Positions 43,747 to 52,667 of a stretch of DNA of 64,000 nt are shown in pieces (position 1 is the first letter of the stretch; every line of letters starts with the position of its first letter). The stretch lies in the IMG/VR virus record IMGVR_UViG_3300042359_000853, positions 1 to 64,000 of that record, one strand, 5' to 3'. This DNA is from a virus. The position numbers and the translations under genes are program-made. The notes beneath the pieces were generated by a model. The model had not been told where the DNA came from. It ran no database searches and was given only the letters and a program-made list of their open reading frames with translations.

Positions 43747-44859
43747 TTAAATATAGATAGTATAGAATGATTCTCCTGACATGTGGTTAAATGTAAAAAA
43801 AAGTGACAAACTATAAATGGTCTTCTCAGCCTCTTGTGCATCTAAATTTTTATGCAAAACATATAAATTGATAGAAAAATTAGAATGTTGAGATTTTATT
43901 TTAGTAATAAGATTTGGTAATTCTGTTAGGATATCCTGACTGATATTAATTACTATATCGTTATAAGTTAAATTTGTGTCGTAATCAAAAAATAAATTAT
44001 GAAACCAAAAAAGTTCTTTCAATAACATTCTTTTATATGGTGTCAATTCACTAGATATAAAAAGAATATTATTTCTACTCTTCGACAGATTGGATCCACA
44101 AAGATAAAAACACCTTGTTAAATCATAAATTGGAAAATAATTGGGAAGTAATGAACATTTATTTGGATTTTTTAGATCTGGAAATTTATTTTCGATTCTT
44201 AGTCTTTCTTCTTCATTTTTAACCAATTGTTCATTTGTTATTGTTTGTTTGGACCAACTATCTTGGCTTATGTAATAATCACCAAGTGTTAGTGGTAGAA
44301 GAAACCACTTACCCACGAACTCAATATGTCTAACTACATTAGTATCAATGTAGAAACTATCCATTGAACCATCATCGAATTCAGGTAATATATTTCTAAA
44401 AGCCCTGAAGTCAGGTCTTGTATCGAATGTTGGTGAACTAGAGCAATTACAATTTATATAAAGATATGGGTAAGGTGATAAAAATGTGTTTTCATTGTTT
44501 AATTCTCTTGTGTAACATGAAATCCCAGTCACTTGGGGGTATTTTCCAAAAAAATGCGCGTAAGTTTCCAATAATGATGGATATGCATAATCATCACTAT
44601 CAAAAGTCACACATATGTCACCACTACTACCTCTTTGTGGATTATAAAGACACTCTTTTTTCCTAGATTGTCTGAAGTATTTTACTCTAGGATCTTTTAT
44701 TGATAATTCTATCAATTTATCCTCTGCACTATCAAATTCTGAAAAATCATCAGTCACTATCCATTCCCAATTTTTGTAAGTTTGATCTAATATTTGCTCA
44801 TATATTTTTTCAACTCTATGACCACGGTTATAGAATTGTGTATTAATAGAAAACTTCAT
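43747..44859 (-). CDS. GT2-family glycosyltransferase
   Basis: 370 residues. The GT2 fold is seen at the start: SINTQFYNRGHRVEKIYEQI, NWEWIVTDDFSEFDSAED and GDICVTFDSDDYAYPSLLE with the D-S-D-D (DxD) metal motif. The C-terminal half is unrecognised and may bind the acceptor. It overlaps the homing-endonuclease gene by 4 nt, an unusual partner. Confidence 0.8.
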   Translation of the reverse strand: MKFSINTQFYNRGHRVEKIYEQILDQTYKNWEWIVTDDFSEFDSAEDKLIELSIKDPRVKYFRQSRKKECLYNPQRGSSGDICVTFDSDDYAYPSLLETYAHFFGKYPQVTGISCYTRELNNENTFLSPYPYLYINCNCSSSPTFDTRPDFRAFRNILPEFDDGSMDSFYIDTNVVRHIEFVGKWFLLPLTLGDYYISQDSWSKQTITNEQLVKNEEERLRIENKFPDLKNPNKCSLLPNYFPIYDLTRCFYLCGSNLSKSRNNILFISSELTPYKRMLLKELFWFHNLFFDYDTNLTYNDIVINISQDILTELPNLITKIKSQHSNFSINLYVLHKNLDAQEAEKTIYSLSLFFTFNHMSGESFYTIYI

Positions 44860-46622
44860 AATATTATTTTATGTTTTTTTTTAAAGTAAGTTTTTACAAA
44901 CTTCATTTGTCCAAGATCCCATATTCTAAGAGCTCCAAACTCCCCGAAAACTATCTGATGTTCAGATAAATCTCTATTGTATCCCATTTTTACTAATTTT
45001 TGTTTGGTAAATTTTTGTTTATTTTGTCTTCTACCATCAAGTAGGTAACTAAAATTTGGACCGGTTATAGAATCCAAATTGAATCCCAGTCTGTAATATA
45101 GTGTTCCTAGTGACCATGATCTATCACTAAAAGATACCAAAAGTTTAGGACTATATTCTCTCTCGAAATGGGTAAGTAGTTTAGATGCTGCTCCTGGTAT
45201 GGTTGTATCTAAAATATTACAAAACCTAGAAAGATTCCATTCATCATCTTTCATCCTTTTTCTGCCAGAAAAATGATCAAAAGTCATTAAGCTAACTAGT
45301 TGATCCCCGTAATAAAGACCAAGTCTTAAACTAGAAGATGTGTATCCTTGAATGTGATTTTTATCTAAAAAATCTCTGTATTCACTTACAGAATCTACTT
45401 TTTTTACCCTACATTTTCTAGCACTTATGCGAGTAGTAGAAACTCGAATCCAGTTTTTGATTTGACTTTTGATGATATCTTTTTTTAGTGACCAATCATC
45501 TTCCCAAATCTGGATTATTCTGATTCTCTTTTTAGAAAAAAACTCAAGTTTATCTAAATGATAAGATTTATTTTTGTAAATCTCTGAGTGCCAGTAAAGA
45601 CCGTTATATTCGAATCCAATAGATAGTGAAGGAAGATACATATCAATTTCAAGACCATCACGGTAGTTTAAGATAACTTCGCCACTATAAATAGATTTTA
45701 TGTAGTTGAAAATTTCTATTTGACTAGTAGATGAAATATTATTTAAGGGGTTACAAATAAGACATTTTGGTGAATTTATTCTCGTTCTAGCGCCATACAG
45801 ATGTGTATGTATTTGGTAGTTGTGATCTTTACCAAGATCACATTTTAAGAAGTATGTTCTATTTCCTAGATATTCAATAAAATTTGGATCCTGACCAATA
45901 GTTGAATTTATTTCTCCCTTTCGCCATTTTTCTAAAATACCATCTTTGTATTTTTGTGATTGAGTGTAGTTTTCAACACCCCAATTTCTTTTAGTAGTTT
46001 CTATGGCTTTTCTATTCAACACTTCGGATTTTCTTGGACTATCTACTCCGAATTTCTGGATAAGTGTCTCTTTAATCTTTTTCTTTACCTCTTCAGATCT
46101 AAATGGATTATCAACACCTAAGTTTTTTTGTAAAGTTTCTACTTTTTTTTTCTTGACCTCGTCTATTTGTGATACGTTTTCAACTCCGTATTTATCTAGA
46201 AGAGTTTCTCTAATTTTCTTAGAGATTTGATCTTTATCTAAAGATCTTAAAGAATCCATCAATTTTAGACGAACATCTGGATGCAACGAAGGATTTTTAT
46301 ATCCCCATTTTTCTAAACTATTTCGTCTAAAAATTTCTAACTTTTGGTCTATTAAATCTTTGTTTCCATTCGAGCAAAGTTTCGAGCAGAAATCCCGGTA
46401 TCCTCTTTTTAGAGATAAGAATTCAGTTCTACTATCACAGGTTTTACAAAAACCTCTTGGTCTTTTCAACAAATAAATCTTTTCTGAAAGTGTATCACCT
46501 TCAACTTTTTCGAGATATTCATATAAAGATGGATAATTTTTCTTGACCCAAGAAGATTTTACACTACCAAGTAATAGTTTGTTTTCTATAGTCTCTAGAT
46601 CTTTTTCGATATTATTTTCCAT
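44856..46622 (-). CDS. VSR-like homing endonuclease
   Basis: 588 residues. N-terminal zinc ribbon (GFCKTCDSRTEF with a second pair CSKLC) near 57-90; then four or more short DNA-binding repeats (EKWGYKNPSLHPDVR, DKYGVENVSQIDEVK, KNLGVDNPFRSEEVK, QKFGVDSPRKSEVL) like NUMOD-type modules; then an EDxHD/VSR-type nuclease core: LEIDMYLPSLSIGFEYNG, E338, WHSEIY, and IIQIWEDDW; then a C-terminal domain often fused to such nucleases. It sits directly upstream of nrdB, a classic homing site in T4-like phages, and has a TATATATAG element 3 nt before its ATG. No intron is evident. Confidence 0.8.
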   Translation of the reverse strand: MENNIEKDLETIENKLLLGSVKSSWVKKNYPSLYEYLEKVEGDTLSEKIYLLKRPRGFCKTCDSRTEFLSLKRGYRDFCSKLCSNGNKDLIDQKLEIFRRNSLEKWGYKNPSLHPDVRLKLMDSLRSLDKDQISKKIRETLLDKYGVENVSQIDEVKKKKVETLQKNLGVDNPFRSEEVKKKIKETLIQKFGVDSPRKSEVLNRKAIETTKRNWGVENYTQSQKYKDGILEKWRKGEINSTIGQDPNFIEYLGNRTYFLKCDLGKDHNYQIHTHLYGARTRINSPKCLICNPLNNISSTSQIEIFNYIKSIYSGEVILNYRDGLEIDMYLPSLSIGFEYNGLYWHSEIYKNKSYHLDKLEFFSKKRIRIIQIWEDDWSLKKDIIKSQIKNWIRVSTTRISARKCRVKKVDSVSEYRDFLDKNHIQGYTSSSLRLGLYYGDQLVSLMTFDHFSGRKRMKDDEWNLSRFCNILDTTIPGAASKLLTHFEREYSPKLLVSFSDRSWSLGTLYYRLGFNLDSITGPNFSYLLDGRRQNKQKFTKQKLVKMGYNRDLSEHQIVFGEFGALRIWDLGQMKFVKTYFKKKHKIIL

Positions 46623-46625
46623 AAT

Positions 46626-46635
46626 CTATATATAA
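46626..46635 (-). promoter_or_regulatory. TATATATAG start-proximal element
   Basis: TTATATATAG on the minus strand, 3 nt before the ATG at 46622. Confidence 0.4.
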
Positions 46636-46742
46636 TCTTTATTATCACAACCTACAAAAAAGTTCAGAAAAAAAACTCTCAAAACTTCGCTTTGTGAACC
46701 AACCATTCCGAGAAAAATCATATATAGATAAAAATAAAATTT

Positions 46743-47708
46743 ATGGAACAAGAACATATATTACAGGAAAACTCGGATAGATTCGTGCTTTTTCCAGTTA
46801 AATATCACGACATTTGGGAAATGTATAAAAAAGCAGAACATTCTTTTTGGACAGCCGAAGAGATTGATCTAGCACAAGACTTGACAGATTGGAATGAAAG
46901 GTTGAATAGTGATGAAAGATTTTACATAAAGAATGTGTTGGCTTTTTTTGCTGCTAGTGATGGGATAGTGAACGAGAACCTCGCAGAGAACTTCCTAAAA
47001 GAAGTCCAATACCCAGAAGCTCGTTGTTTTTATGGATTTCAAATAGCAATTGAGAATGTTCATGCTGAGACCTATTCTCTTCTTATTGATACCTACATCA
47101 AAGATCTTGCAGAAAGAGAAAAACTATTCAAGGCTATGGACAATATTCCTTCAGTAAAAAAGAAAGCCGATTGGGCACTTAAATGGATTCAGTCCGATTC
47201 ATTTGCTGAAAGATTGATAGCCTTCGCGGCAGTTGAAGGTATTTTCTTTTCTGGATCTTTTTGTTCTATTTTCTGGCTCAAGAAAAGAGGTTTGATGCCA
47301 GGTTTGTCATTCTCAAATGAACTTATTTCAAGAGATGAGGGCCTACACTGCAGTTTTGCTACTCTTCTTTATACGAAATATGTAAAGAACAAACTTTCTC
47401 CAGACAGGATCAGAGAGATTATCTGTGACGCGGTTGAGATAGAAAAAGAATTTGTAGAAGATTCTCTACCGGTCTCTCTTATCGGTATGAACTCAAAACT
47501 AATGAAGCAGTATATCGAGTTTGTAGCAGATTATTGGTTAGTTGAACTAGGATGTCCCAAAGCCTATGGTTCAGAGAATCCATTTGATTTCATGGATATG
47601 TTATCACTTCAAGGTAAGACTAATTTCTTTGAGGCCAGAGTTTCAGAATACAAAAAACCCTCTGATAGAAATATCGACTATGAAAATCTAGATGTAGTAG
47701 ATTTCTAA
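46743..47708 (+). CDS. nrdB: Ribonucleotide reductase class I beta subunit
   Basis: 321 residues, full length. R2 motifs: [54 protein letters not shown] with E and H iron ligands and the radical-bearing Tyr region, and [30 protein letters not shown]. The C-terminal tail ends LDVVDF, the part that docks on NrdA. The sequence is of the class Ia type shared by Bacteroidota and eukaryotes. It makes dNDPs for phage DNA. nrdA is not in this window. A strong terminator follows. Confidence 0.95.
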   Translation: MEQEHILQENSDRFVLFPVKYHDIWEMYKKAEHSFWTAEEIDLAQDLTDWNERLNSDERFYIKNVLAFFAASDGIVNENLAENFLKEVQYPEARCFYGFQIAIENVHAETYSLLIDTYIKDLAEREKLFKAMDNIPSVKKKADWALKWIQSDSFAERLIAFAAVEGIFFSGSFCSIFWLKKRGLMPGLSFSNELISRDEGLHCSFATLLYTKYVKNKLSPDRIREIICDAVEIEKEFVEDSLPVSLIGMNSKLMKQYIEFVADYWLVELGCPKAYGSENPFDFMDMLSLQGKTNFFEARVSEYKKPSDRNIDYENLDVVDF

Positions 47709-47712
47709 AAAG

Positions 47713-47742
47713 AAAAAACCGAGATTTATTCTCGGTTTTTTT
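47713..47742 (+). terminator. Intrinsic terminator
   Basis: A 12-bp stem (AAAAAACCGAGA / TCTCGGTTTTTT), loop TTTAT, T-run; ends nrdB. Confidence 0.85.
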
Positions 47743-47788
47743 GTATAAATATTTGTGGTCGTGTTGAGGTTTTATCAAATTTTTTGTC

Positions 47789-47796
47789 TATATTTG
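47789..47796 (+). promoter_or_regulatory. Bacteroidota-type promoter
   Basis: TATATTTG with a TTG at 47764-47766, 22 nt upstream, close to the TTG-N(19-21)-TAnnTTTG consensus. It gives a 35-nt leader before the ATG at 47832. Confidence 0.55.
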
Positions 47797-47831
47797 TACA
47801 AACAAGTTACCAACAACATCATAAAAAAACT

Positions 47832-48620
47832 ATGAAAAGAATTCATAAAGCTCAACTTGATAAATTTTACACTAAATCCGAGGTAGTAGATAAAATTCTA
47901 ACCCATTTGAATTTAGATGAATTTGATTTGGTAATCGAACCATCAGCGGGCGCCGGAGCTTTTTCAGAAAAGTTGGAAAGATATCCACATCTTTTTATGG
48001 ATATATTACCAGAAGGTGAAGGTATTATACAACAAGATTGGCTTGAATGGAAACCAGTTGAAACTTATGAAAATATCTTAGTAGTCGGAAACCCACCTTT
48101 CGGTAGACAATCGTCTCTGGCAAAAAAATTCATTAAAAAAGCAGCTCTTCTTGGCGCAGGTAAAATTGCTTTTATTCTACCCAAATCATTCAAAAAAGAC
48201 TCAACACAACGATCAATACCTAAAAACTACCATTTAGAGCTCTCTATCGATCTAGAGAAAGATAGTTTTTTAGTAGACGGCAATTCATATGATGTTCCGT
48301 CGGTTTTTCAGATATGGACCTTAAGACAAGAAGAAAGACTTTCACCAATAGAAACTAGAACTTCATCTCTATTTACCTTTACTAAAAAAGAAGATAGTCC
48401 AGATTTTGCGGTAAGGCGCGTTGGTTTCTACGCTGGTAGGCCTAATTGGAACTTCTCTGAACTATCTAAAGAAAGTCACTATTTCTTGAAGTGCTCTGAT
48501 CGGATAAATGCTCAGGATCTATTTACAAAAATATCTGATATAAAGTGGGAACACGATAATACTTCTGGACCACGAAGTATCTCAAAAGTAGAACTTATTG
48601 AGAAAATTAATTCTTTGTAG
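47832..48620 (+). CDS. Adenine-specific-type DNA methyltransferase
   Basis: 262 residues from the ATG at 47832 (MKRIHKAQLDKFYTKSEVV); an in-frame ATG at 47784 lies inside the promoter. Motif X is near the start (DKFYTKSEVVDKIL), motif I is VIEPSAGAGAFSEKL, and motif IV is VVGNPPFGRQSSLAK, the N-P-P-F form of amino-methyltransferases that modify adenine N6 in DNA or, in some relatives, RNA. No separate recognition domain is seen. It converges with a nuclease-like gene 3 nt away. Confidence 0.8.
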   Translation: MKRIHKAQLDKFYTKSEVVDKILTHLNLDEFDLVIEPSAGAGAFSEKLERYPHLFMDILPEGEGIIQQDWLEWKPVETYENILVVGNPPFGRQSSLAKKFIKKAALLGAGKIAFILPKSFKKDSTQRSIPKNYHLELSIDLEKDSFLVDGNSYDVPSVFQIWTLRQEERLSPIETRTSSLFTFTKKEDSPDFAVRRVGFYAGRPNWNFSELSKESHYFLKCSDRINAQDLFTKISDIKWEHDNTSGPRSISKVELIEKINSL

Positions 48621-48623
48621 ATT

Positions 48624-49256
48624 TCAAGAAACTTTTCTACGATTGGATTCGTAAATAGGATTGAAACTTTGTCCTCTGAAAAAAGCAGTTGAATAACGAC
48701 TGACTAAACAATTCGGGAAAAATTCAATAAGTTTATCAATATCAGGTATCGAACATTGAACCCTTCTCTGGTCTTTCGAATCAACTTTAGGATTGATTAT
48801 AATACCCATATCTTTTGTTTTTTGTAGATTTTTTTTCATGGATTTGTAGAGATCCGAAGTTGATTTTGAACATCTACCTTTAGGGATAGATTTAATCAAC
48901 TCTACGTATTGGATTAGTTCTTCTCTGGTGAGACTTCCGAAAAAATAATCTCTTAGTTGAGGGGTGAAATTGATTTCAATAACTTCTTCTACTCTTTTGT
49001 ATCCAGAGAATTGTTTGTATCTTACTATAACGAGTGTTTGTTTTTTATTAGTATCCAAATCCCAGATACGAAGAATATCACCCATACCGACGGATTTACC
49101 ACCAGTCGTTTTAACTGAGATATCTTCTTGAACAAGGGAAATATCATGCTTTGAGGTGTCATTACCAGAGGGTCCTAATCCAAAAATAGAACGAATCTGA
49201 TCCTCCCAGAAGTAACCGTGACCCTGACTTTGAGTATATACCGAGTTTGAAACCAT
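48624..49256 (-). CDS. PD-(D/E)XK nuclease-like protein
   Basis: 210 residues from the ATG at 49256 (MVSNSVYTQ); a start 27 nt upstream is less likely because TATCTTTA lies between them. GYFWEDQIRSIFG, then SKHDISLVQEDISVKTTGG gives the E...D...D-x-x-V-K layout of PD-(D/E)XK nucleases. The second half is helical and basic. It faces the DNA methyltransferase gene, which suggests a restriction-modification-like pair. Which strand or site it would cut is unknown. Confidence 0.55.
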   Translation of the reverse strand: MVSNSVYTQSQGHGYFWEDQIRSIFGLGPSGNDTSKHDISLVQEDISVKTTGGKSVGMGDILRIWDLDTNKKQTLVIVRYKQFSGYKRVEEVIEINFTPQLRDYFFGSLTREELIQYVELIKSIPKGRCSKSTSDLYKSMKKNLQKTKDMGIIINPKVDSKDQRRVQCSIPDIDKLIEFFPNCLVSRYSTAFFRGQSFNPIYESNRRKVS

Positions 49257-49260
49257 ACAG

Positions 49261-49268
49261 TAAAGATA
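49261..49268 (-). promoter_or_regulatory. Near-consensus -7 element
   Basis: TATCTTTA on the minus strand (last base off TAnnTTTG), 4 nt before the ATG at 49256, too close for a normal leader. Confidence 0.25.
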
Positions 49269-49376
49269 AGGAAAAAAATTCAATTTTCAACCATTCATTC
49301 CAAATTAATTATCCACTTTTTGTGGGTGTAATTACCAACTCATGGTTAGAAGGCTACAAATAATCTTTTCAATATA

Positions 49377-49384
49377 ATATATAG
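49377..49384 (+). promoter_or_regulatory. TATATAG start-proximal element
   Basis: ATATATAG ends 4 nt before the ATG at 49389. Confidence 0.45.
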
Positions 49385-49388
49385 AATT

Positions 49389-50000
49389 ATGAGATATATA
49401 CGAAATTATAAATTATTTGAGAATAGTAGTTCACTAACACAAGATCAAATAGATTTTTTAACAAGAAGCGCCAGTGGTCCTTGGTCAGTAGATCCAGAAA
49501 CAGGATTTATTGATGTTACGGGAGGTTTTAATTGTGATGATCAGAATCTTGACAATTTTTTGGGACTTAAATTCGGTAAGATTGGTGGACATTTCACTTG
49601 TAAAGGGAATAATCTTAGAACACTCGAGGGTTCTCCAGAAATAGTGTATTTGAGTTTTTGGTGTGAAGAAAATCCTTTAGTGTCTTTCGAAGGTGCCCCC
49701 AAAAGAATAGACGGTAATTTCATATTTGGAAATTATCACGATGTATATAACTTAAGTGGATTTTTAAGGTGGATCAAAAGAGAAAAACCAGGAGATGCCG
49801 AACTAATTCTAACCCATCACTTTTTCACACCAGAGGTTATTAAAAAACAAATAGACAAAGATTCCAACTTCTGCTATTATGTAAGTAAAGCCTGGAATAC
49901 ACCACCCTTTAAGAAAAAACAAGAAAAACTAGGGGAGATTTTACCCGAGAATATACTTCTCAAGATAGACGATCTATGGTCTATCGGTGGATATTTATAA
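49389..50000 (+). CDS. LRR-like protein with capsid-targeting-like leader
   Basis: 203 residues. The leader MRYIRNYKLFENSSS has L-F-E as a possible cleavage site. The middle carries short leucine-rich-like repeats of the kind seen in T4-like phages: FGKIGGHFTCKGNNLRTLEG, and FWCEENPLVSFEGAPKRI. It begins GPWSVDPETGFIDVTGG, a usual cap. A helical C-terminus follows. It probably binds a protein; if packaged, a host target. Confidence 0.75.
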   Translation: MRYIRNYKLFENSSSLTQDQIDFLTRSASGPWSVDPETGFIDVTGGFNCDDQNLDNFLGLKFGKIGGHFTCKGNNLRTLEGSPEIVYLSFWCEENPLVSFEGAPKRIDGNFIFGNYHDVYNLSGFLRWIKREKPGDAELILTHHFFTPEVIKKQIDKDSNFCYYVSKAWNTPPFKKKQEKLGEILPENILLKIDDLWSIGGYL

Positions 50001-50008
50001 TATATAAG
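50001..50008 (+). promoter_or_regulatory. TATATAAG start-proximal element
   Basis: TATATAAG ends 3 nt before the ATG at 50012. Confidence 0.4.
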
Positions 50009-50011
50009 ATA

Positions 50012-50269
50012 ATGAAACATATAAAACTTTTCGAGTCTCTACCACAACAATCAACAGTTGATCAACTAAAAAAACTTAGAAAAATTATGAATGGAACCGA
50101 TGTGGGTGATAAAATATCAGATATGAACAAAGAAGGATCAAACATCATGTGGATTAGAAACCCAGTGGATACTGGTATTGAAAGCTATCAAGACTACCAG
50201 AAGAAAAGTAAAAAATTTAATCAAAACTGGAATTTAAAGCATATCAAACCTTTTTCTAGCGAAGATTAA
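50012..50269 (+). CDS. Small protein with capsid-targeting-like leader
   Basis: 85 residues from the ATG at 50012; an ATG at 49976 lies inside the LRR gene and is rejected. The leader MKHIKLFESLPQQST has L-F-E. The rest is helical and basic (TVDQLKKLRKIMNGTDVG). It follows the LRR gene closely. Confidence 0.65.
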   Translation: MKHIKLFESLPQQSTVDQLKKLRKIMNGTDVGDKISDMNKEGSNIMWIRNPVDTGIESYQDYQKKSKKFNQNWNLKHIKPFSSED

Positions 50270-50342
50270 ACTTTTTTTAGGTATAAAATATAACTCTTAA
50301 TCAATCAAAAAAGATTGATAAATAAAAAAAATAAAGGCAATT

Positions 50343-51302
50343 ATGGCAGAATTAGATGATTTATTCGGTGGGTTAGACAACACCCTAGATTTTCTCAACG
50401 AGAAAAAAACAGTTTCCTCAGATGGTATCTATAGGATCGATTTGAGTAAGGCAAAAGACAAAAAAAGAGGTTACAAATCTGTAATCCGACTTTTGCCAAA
50501 CCTTACAAAAGAAGGTAAAGTAGGAATGAGTGCTCTAGAAAAGATTACTCACTACGTAAACATTAAGAATCCAAAAGAATTGGCGGGTTGGTTTGACTCC
50601 CCGAAGAACTTTGGTGAAAAATGTCCACTAACAGATCTTTACTACAACATGGTGAACTCAAAAAACGCCATCTTAGTAGAAAAGGCTAAACAACTCAATT
50701 ACTCGAAAAAGTATTACTCATACGCTCTTATAATTGAGGATGAGCAGCAACCCGAATTGGTTGGTAAGATTATGATCTTCCAATACGGTAAAATTATCAG
50801 AGATAAAATCTTAGCTGAAAAGAACGGTGAAATCTCTGGAGTATCTTGTAACGTTTTCGATCTAGCTAACGGAAAGGATTTTGTTCTTCTCGTTAAAGAA
50901 ATCCAAACAGGAGATGAAACCTATCCTGATTACAAGAACTCGATGTTCAGACCTGAGACCTCGGCTATTACTCTTTACAACGAAGAGAAGCGTGAGTTCA
51001 AGCAGGTTCCTGTTCAAGACGGTAAAGTTGATCCACGAGCTCAAAAAGCAGTAAGAGATTTTCTTCTAAAGAGAGATCACGACCTAGAAGAGTTCGCGGC
51101 TAAACCACTAACCGAAGAGCAACAAGTTAAGATCTCTGAAATTAGCAACTTCCTTACAGGTAAGTCCTCTGCTAGTTTCGCTGGAGCTTCAGCACCAACT
51201 TCAAATGATTTTGATTTTGATGAAGTAGCAACAAAAGTTGAATCAGGATCTTCAATGGCAAGCTCATCAGCAGATGATGATGATTTCTTCAAAGATTTCT
51301 AA
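50343..51302 (+). CDS. gp32-like ssDNA-binding protein
   Basis: 319 residues (T4 gp32 has 301). The core OB-fold is seen (YKSVIRLLPNLTKEG; KYYSYALIIEDEQQP; GKIMIFQYGKIIRDKILAEK; SCNVFDLANGKDFVLLV) and the C-terminal tail is acidic (SADDDDFFKDF), as for partner recruitment in gp32. The zinc site of T4 (His-Cys-Cys-Cys) appears lost: only one Cys is in that region (GEKCPLTDL). It coats ssDNA during replication and recombination. It has its own strong terminator, as expected for an abundant protein. Confidence 0.88.
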   Translation: MAELDDLFGGLDNTLDFLNEKKTVSSDGIYRIDLSKAKDKKRGYKSVIRLLPNLTKEGKVGMSALEKITHYVNIKNPKELAGWFDSPKNFGEKCPLTDLYYNMVNSKNAILVEKAKQLNYSKKYYSYALIIEDEQQPELVGKIMIFQYGKIIRDKILAEKNGEISGVSCNVFDLANGKDFVLLVKEIQTGDETYPDYKNSMFRPETSAITLYNEEKREFKQVPVQDGKVDPRAQKAVRDFLLKRDHDLEEFAAKPLTEEQQVKISEISNFLTGKSSASFAGASAPTSNDFDFDEVATKVESGSSMASSSADDDDFFKDF

Positions 51303-51322
51303 TCAACAAACTCTGATACTCT

Positions 51323-51348
51323 AAACCCACCTAAAAGGTGGGTTTTTT
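51323..51348 (+). terminator. Intrinsic terminator
   Basis: A 9-bp stem (AAACCCACC / GGTGGGTTT), loop TAAAA and T-run; ends the ssDNA-binding protein gene. Confidence 0.9.
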
Positions 51349-51386
51349 GTTTTAAACAAAGTTCATATTCTAGATATAAAAGGATT

Positions 51387-52217
51387 ATGATAGGAAAACA
51401 ATTTCAAAGCTTAAAAACTCAAGAAGTCGTTAAAATAGATCAGATGTTTGAGAACATTGCTATTTTAGATAATGGGGATAGAGTGTCTGTTCAGAGACTT
51501 CTCGATAAAAATTATTTTGAAGAGTTTATCGATCCCAAATCGTTTCTTTCACAAAGTGCTGTGGATATTATAGCAAATAAAATAAAATCAATCCCAGATG
51601 AAGTTTTGAATAAACTACCCGACGAAAGAGGGTCCGAAGTCAGAATTTCAGGACTAGACGGGTTTGGAAATGTGCCTAATGAATCGGCTGTTGTTTTATC
51701 TGATCCAGAAGAAGAAAAAAGATTATTACTTCAGAAATACGCCAATACTTCTTCTAGGCCTTCACCACCTGCTCCGAACAGAACTCTCCAGGATTTTTTA
51801 GATGACGAACCTTTTGATACTCCTCGTCTTCAGACACCCCGTCAGATTTCAGTTCAAGAAAGTGTGCCGGAACCCCCAAAGGAATCACCTCAAATGTTGA
51901 TGTTCAAAGGTGTAAAAAGAACACATCCTATCATTTTCAATGTGAAGCTCGATACACATATACCACGTTTAGATTTCATCGATATGATGGAAGACTCTTA
52001 TGAATATTCAATAATAGATTGGCTTAGTGAAGAGATTACCGAACAAATATTTCAGGATAGAGAAAGAATAAAATCAGAGATCAAGGATCAAATAAATAAC
52101 GCACTTAGGTTCAAATCGAAGGGTGATTTACCACCGGTAAGCTCCACAACACCAGCTAAAAAAACACGGAGGGTTTCAACACCAAAAAACGTAAAACCGA
52201 TGAAAAATGATAGATAA
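51387..52217 (+). CDS. Hypothetical protein, 276 aa
   Basis: An N-terminal SH3-like part (GKQFQSLKTQEVVKIDQMF), a disordered P/S-rich middle (SSRPSPPAPNRTLQDFLDDE), and a C-terminal folded part (HPIIFNVKLDTHIPRLDFID). It overlaps the next gene by 11 nt. It heads a structural-looking run. Function unknown. Confidence 0.65.
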   Translation: MIGKQFQSLKTQEVVKIDQMFENIAILDNGDRVSVQRLLDKNYFEEFIDPKSFLSQSAVDIIANKIKSIPDEVLNKLPDERGSEVRISGLDGFGNVPNESAVVLSDPEEEKRLLLQKYANTSSRPSPPAPNRTLQDFLDDEPFDTPRLQTPRQISVQESVPEPPKESPQMLMFKGVKRTHPIIFNVKLDTHIPRLDFIDMMEDSYEYSIIDWLSEEITEQIFQDRERIKSEIKDQINNALRFKSKGDLPPVSSTTPAKKTRRVSTPKNVKPMKNDR

Positions 52218-52593
52218 ACATTTCATAGATTCTGCAGTTGAAATAAGAAAGGAATGGGTTCGATTGATACGAAGTCTCGATGGTTATCAACTACAAGTAG
52301 ATAAAGCACAGAGAGCCATCGGTGAAAAAAAACAAGAAGTAGAGGCTTTTAGTAAAAAAGATTTGAGCCTAAAAGATCCCCAAGTTAAAGAGTTTGTAGA
52401 AAAAGTTTTCAACGAAATAGAATACCAAGCAAATATCATAGAATCTAAAATAAAACCACTGAACGATGATATTGAAAACTTAAAAAAAGAAGAGTTGAGA
52501 TTATACCGTAACATCAAACAAATATATCCGGATATCCCTGATGAAAGTATTAAATCACAAATCTGGGAACATATCAAAGATATCAATCCTTAA
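52207..52593 (+). CDS. Coiled-coil protein, 128 aa
   Basis: Almost entirely helical with heptad-like spacing (LQVDKAQRAIGEKKQEVEAF; QANIIESKIKPLNDDIENL). It may be a tail or head assembly helper. It is coupled to the previous gene by overlap. Not recognised. Confidence 0.65.
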   Translation: MIDKHFIDSAVEIRKEWVRLIRSLDGYQLQVDKAQRAIGEKKQEVEAFSKKDLSLKDPQVKEFVEKVFNEIEYQANIIESKIKPLNDDIENLKKEELRLYRNIKQIYPDIPDESIKSQIWEHIKDINP

Positions 52594-52667
52594 TACTAGT
52601 CAGAAGAGTTTCTTTTAATATATAACTTTACTATCACCAAAGTGAATAAAGTTAAACTCTTCTCCTA

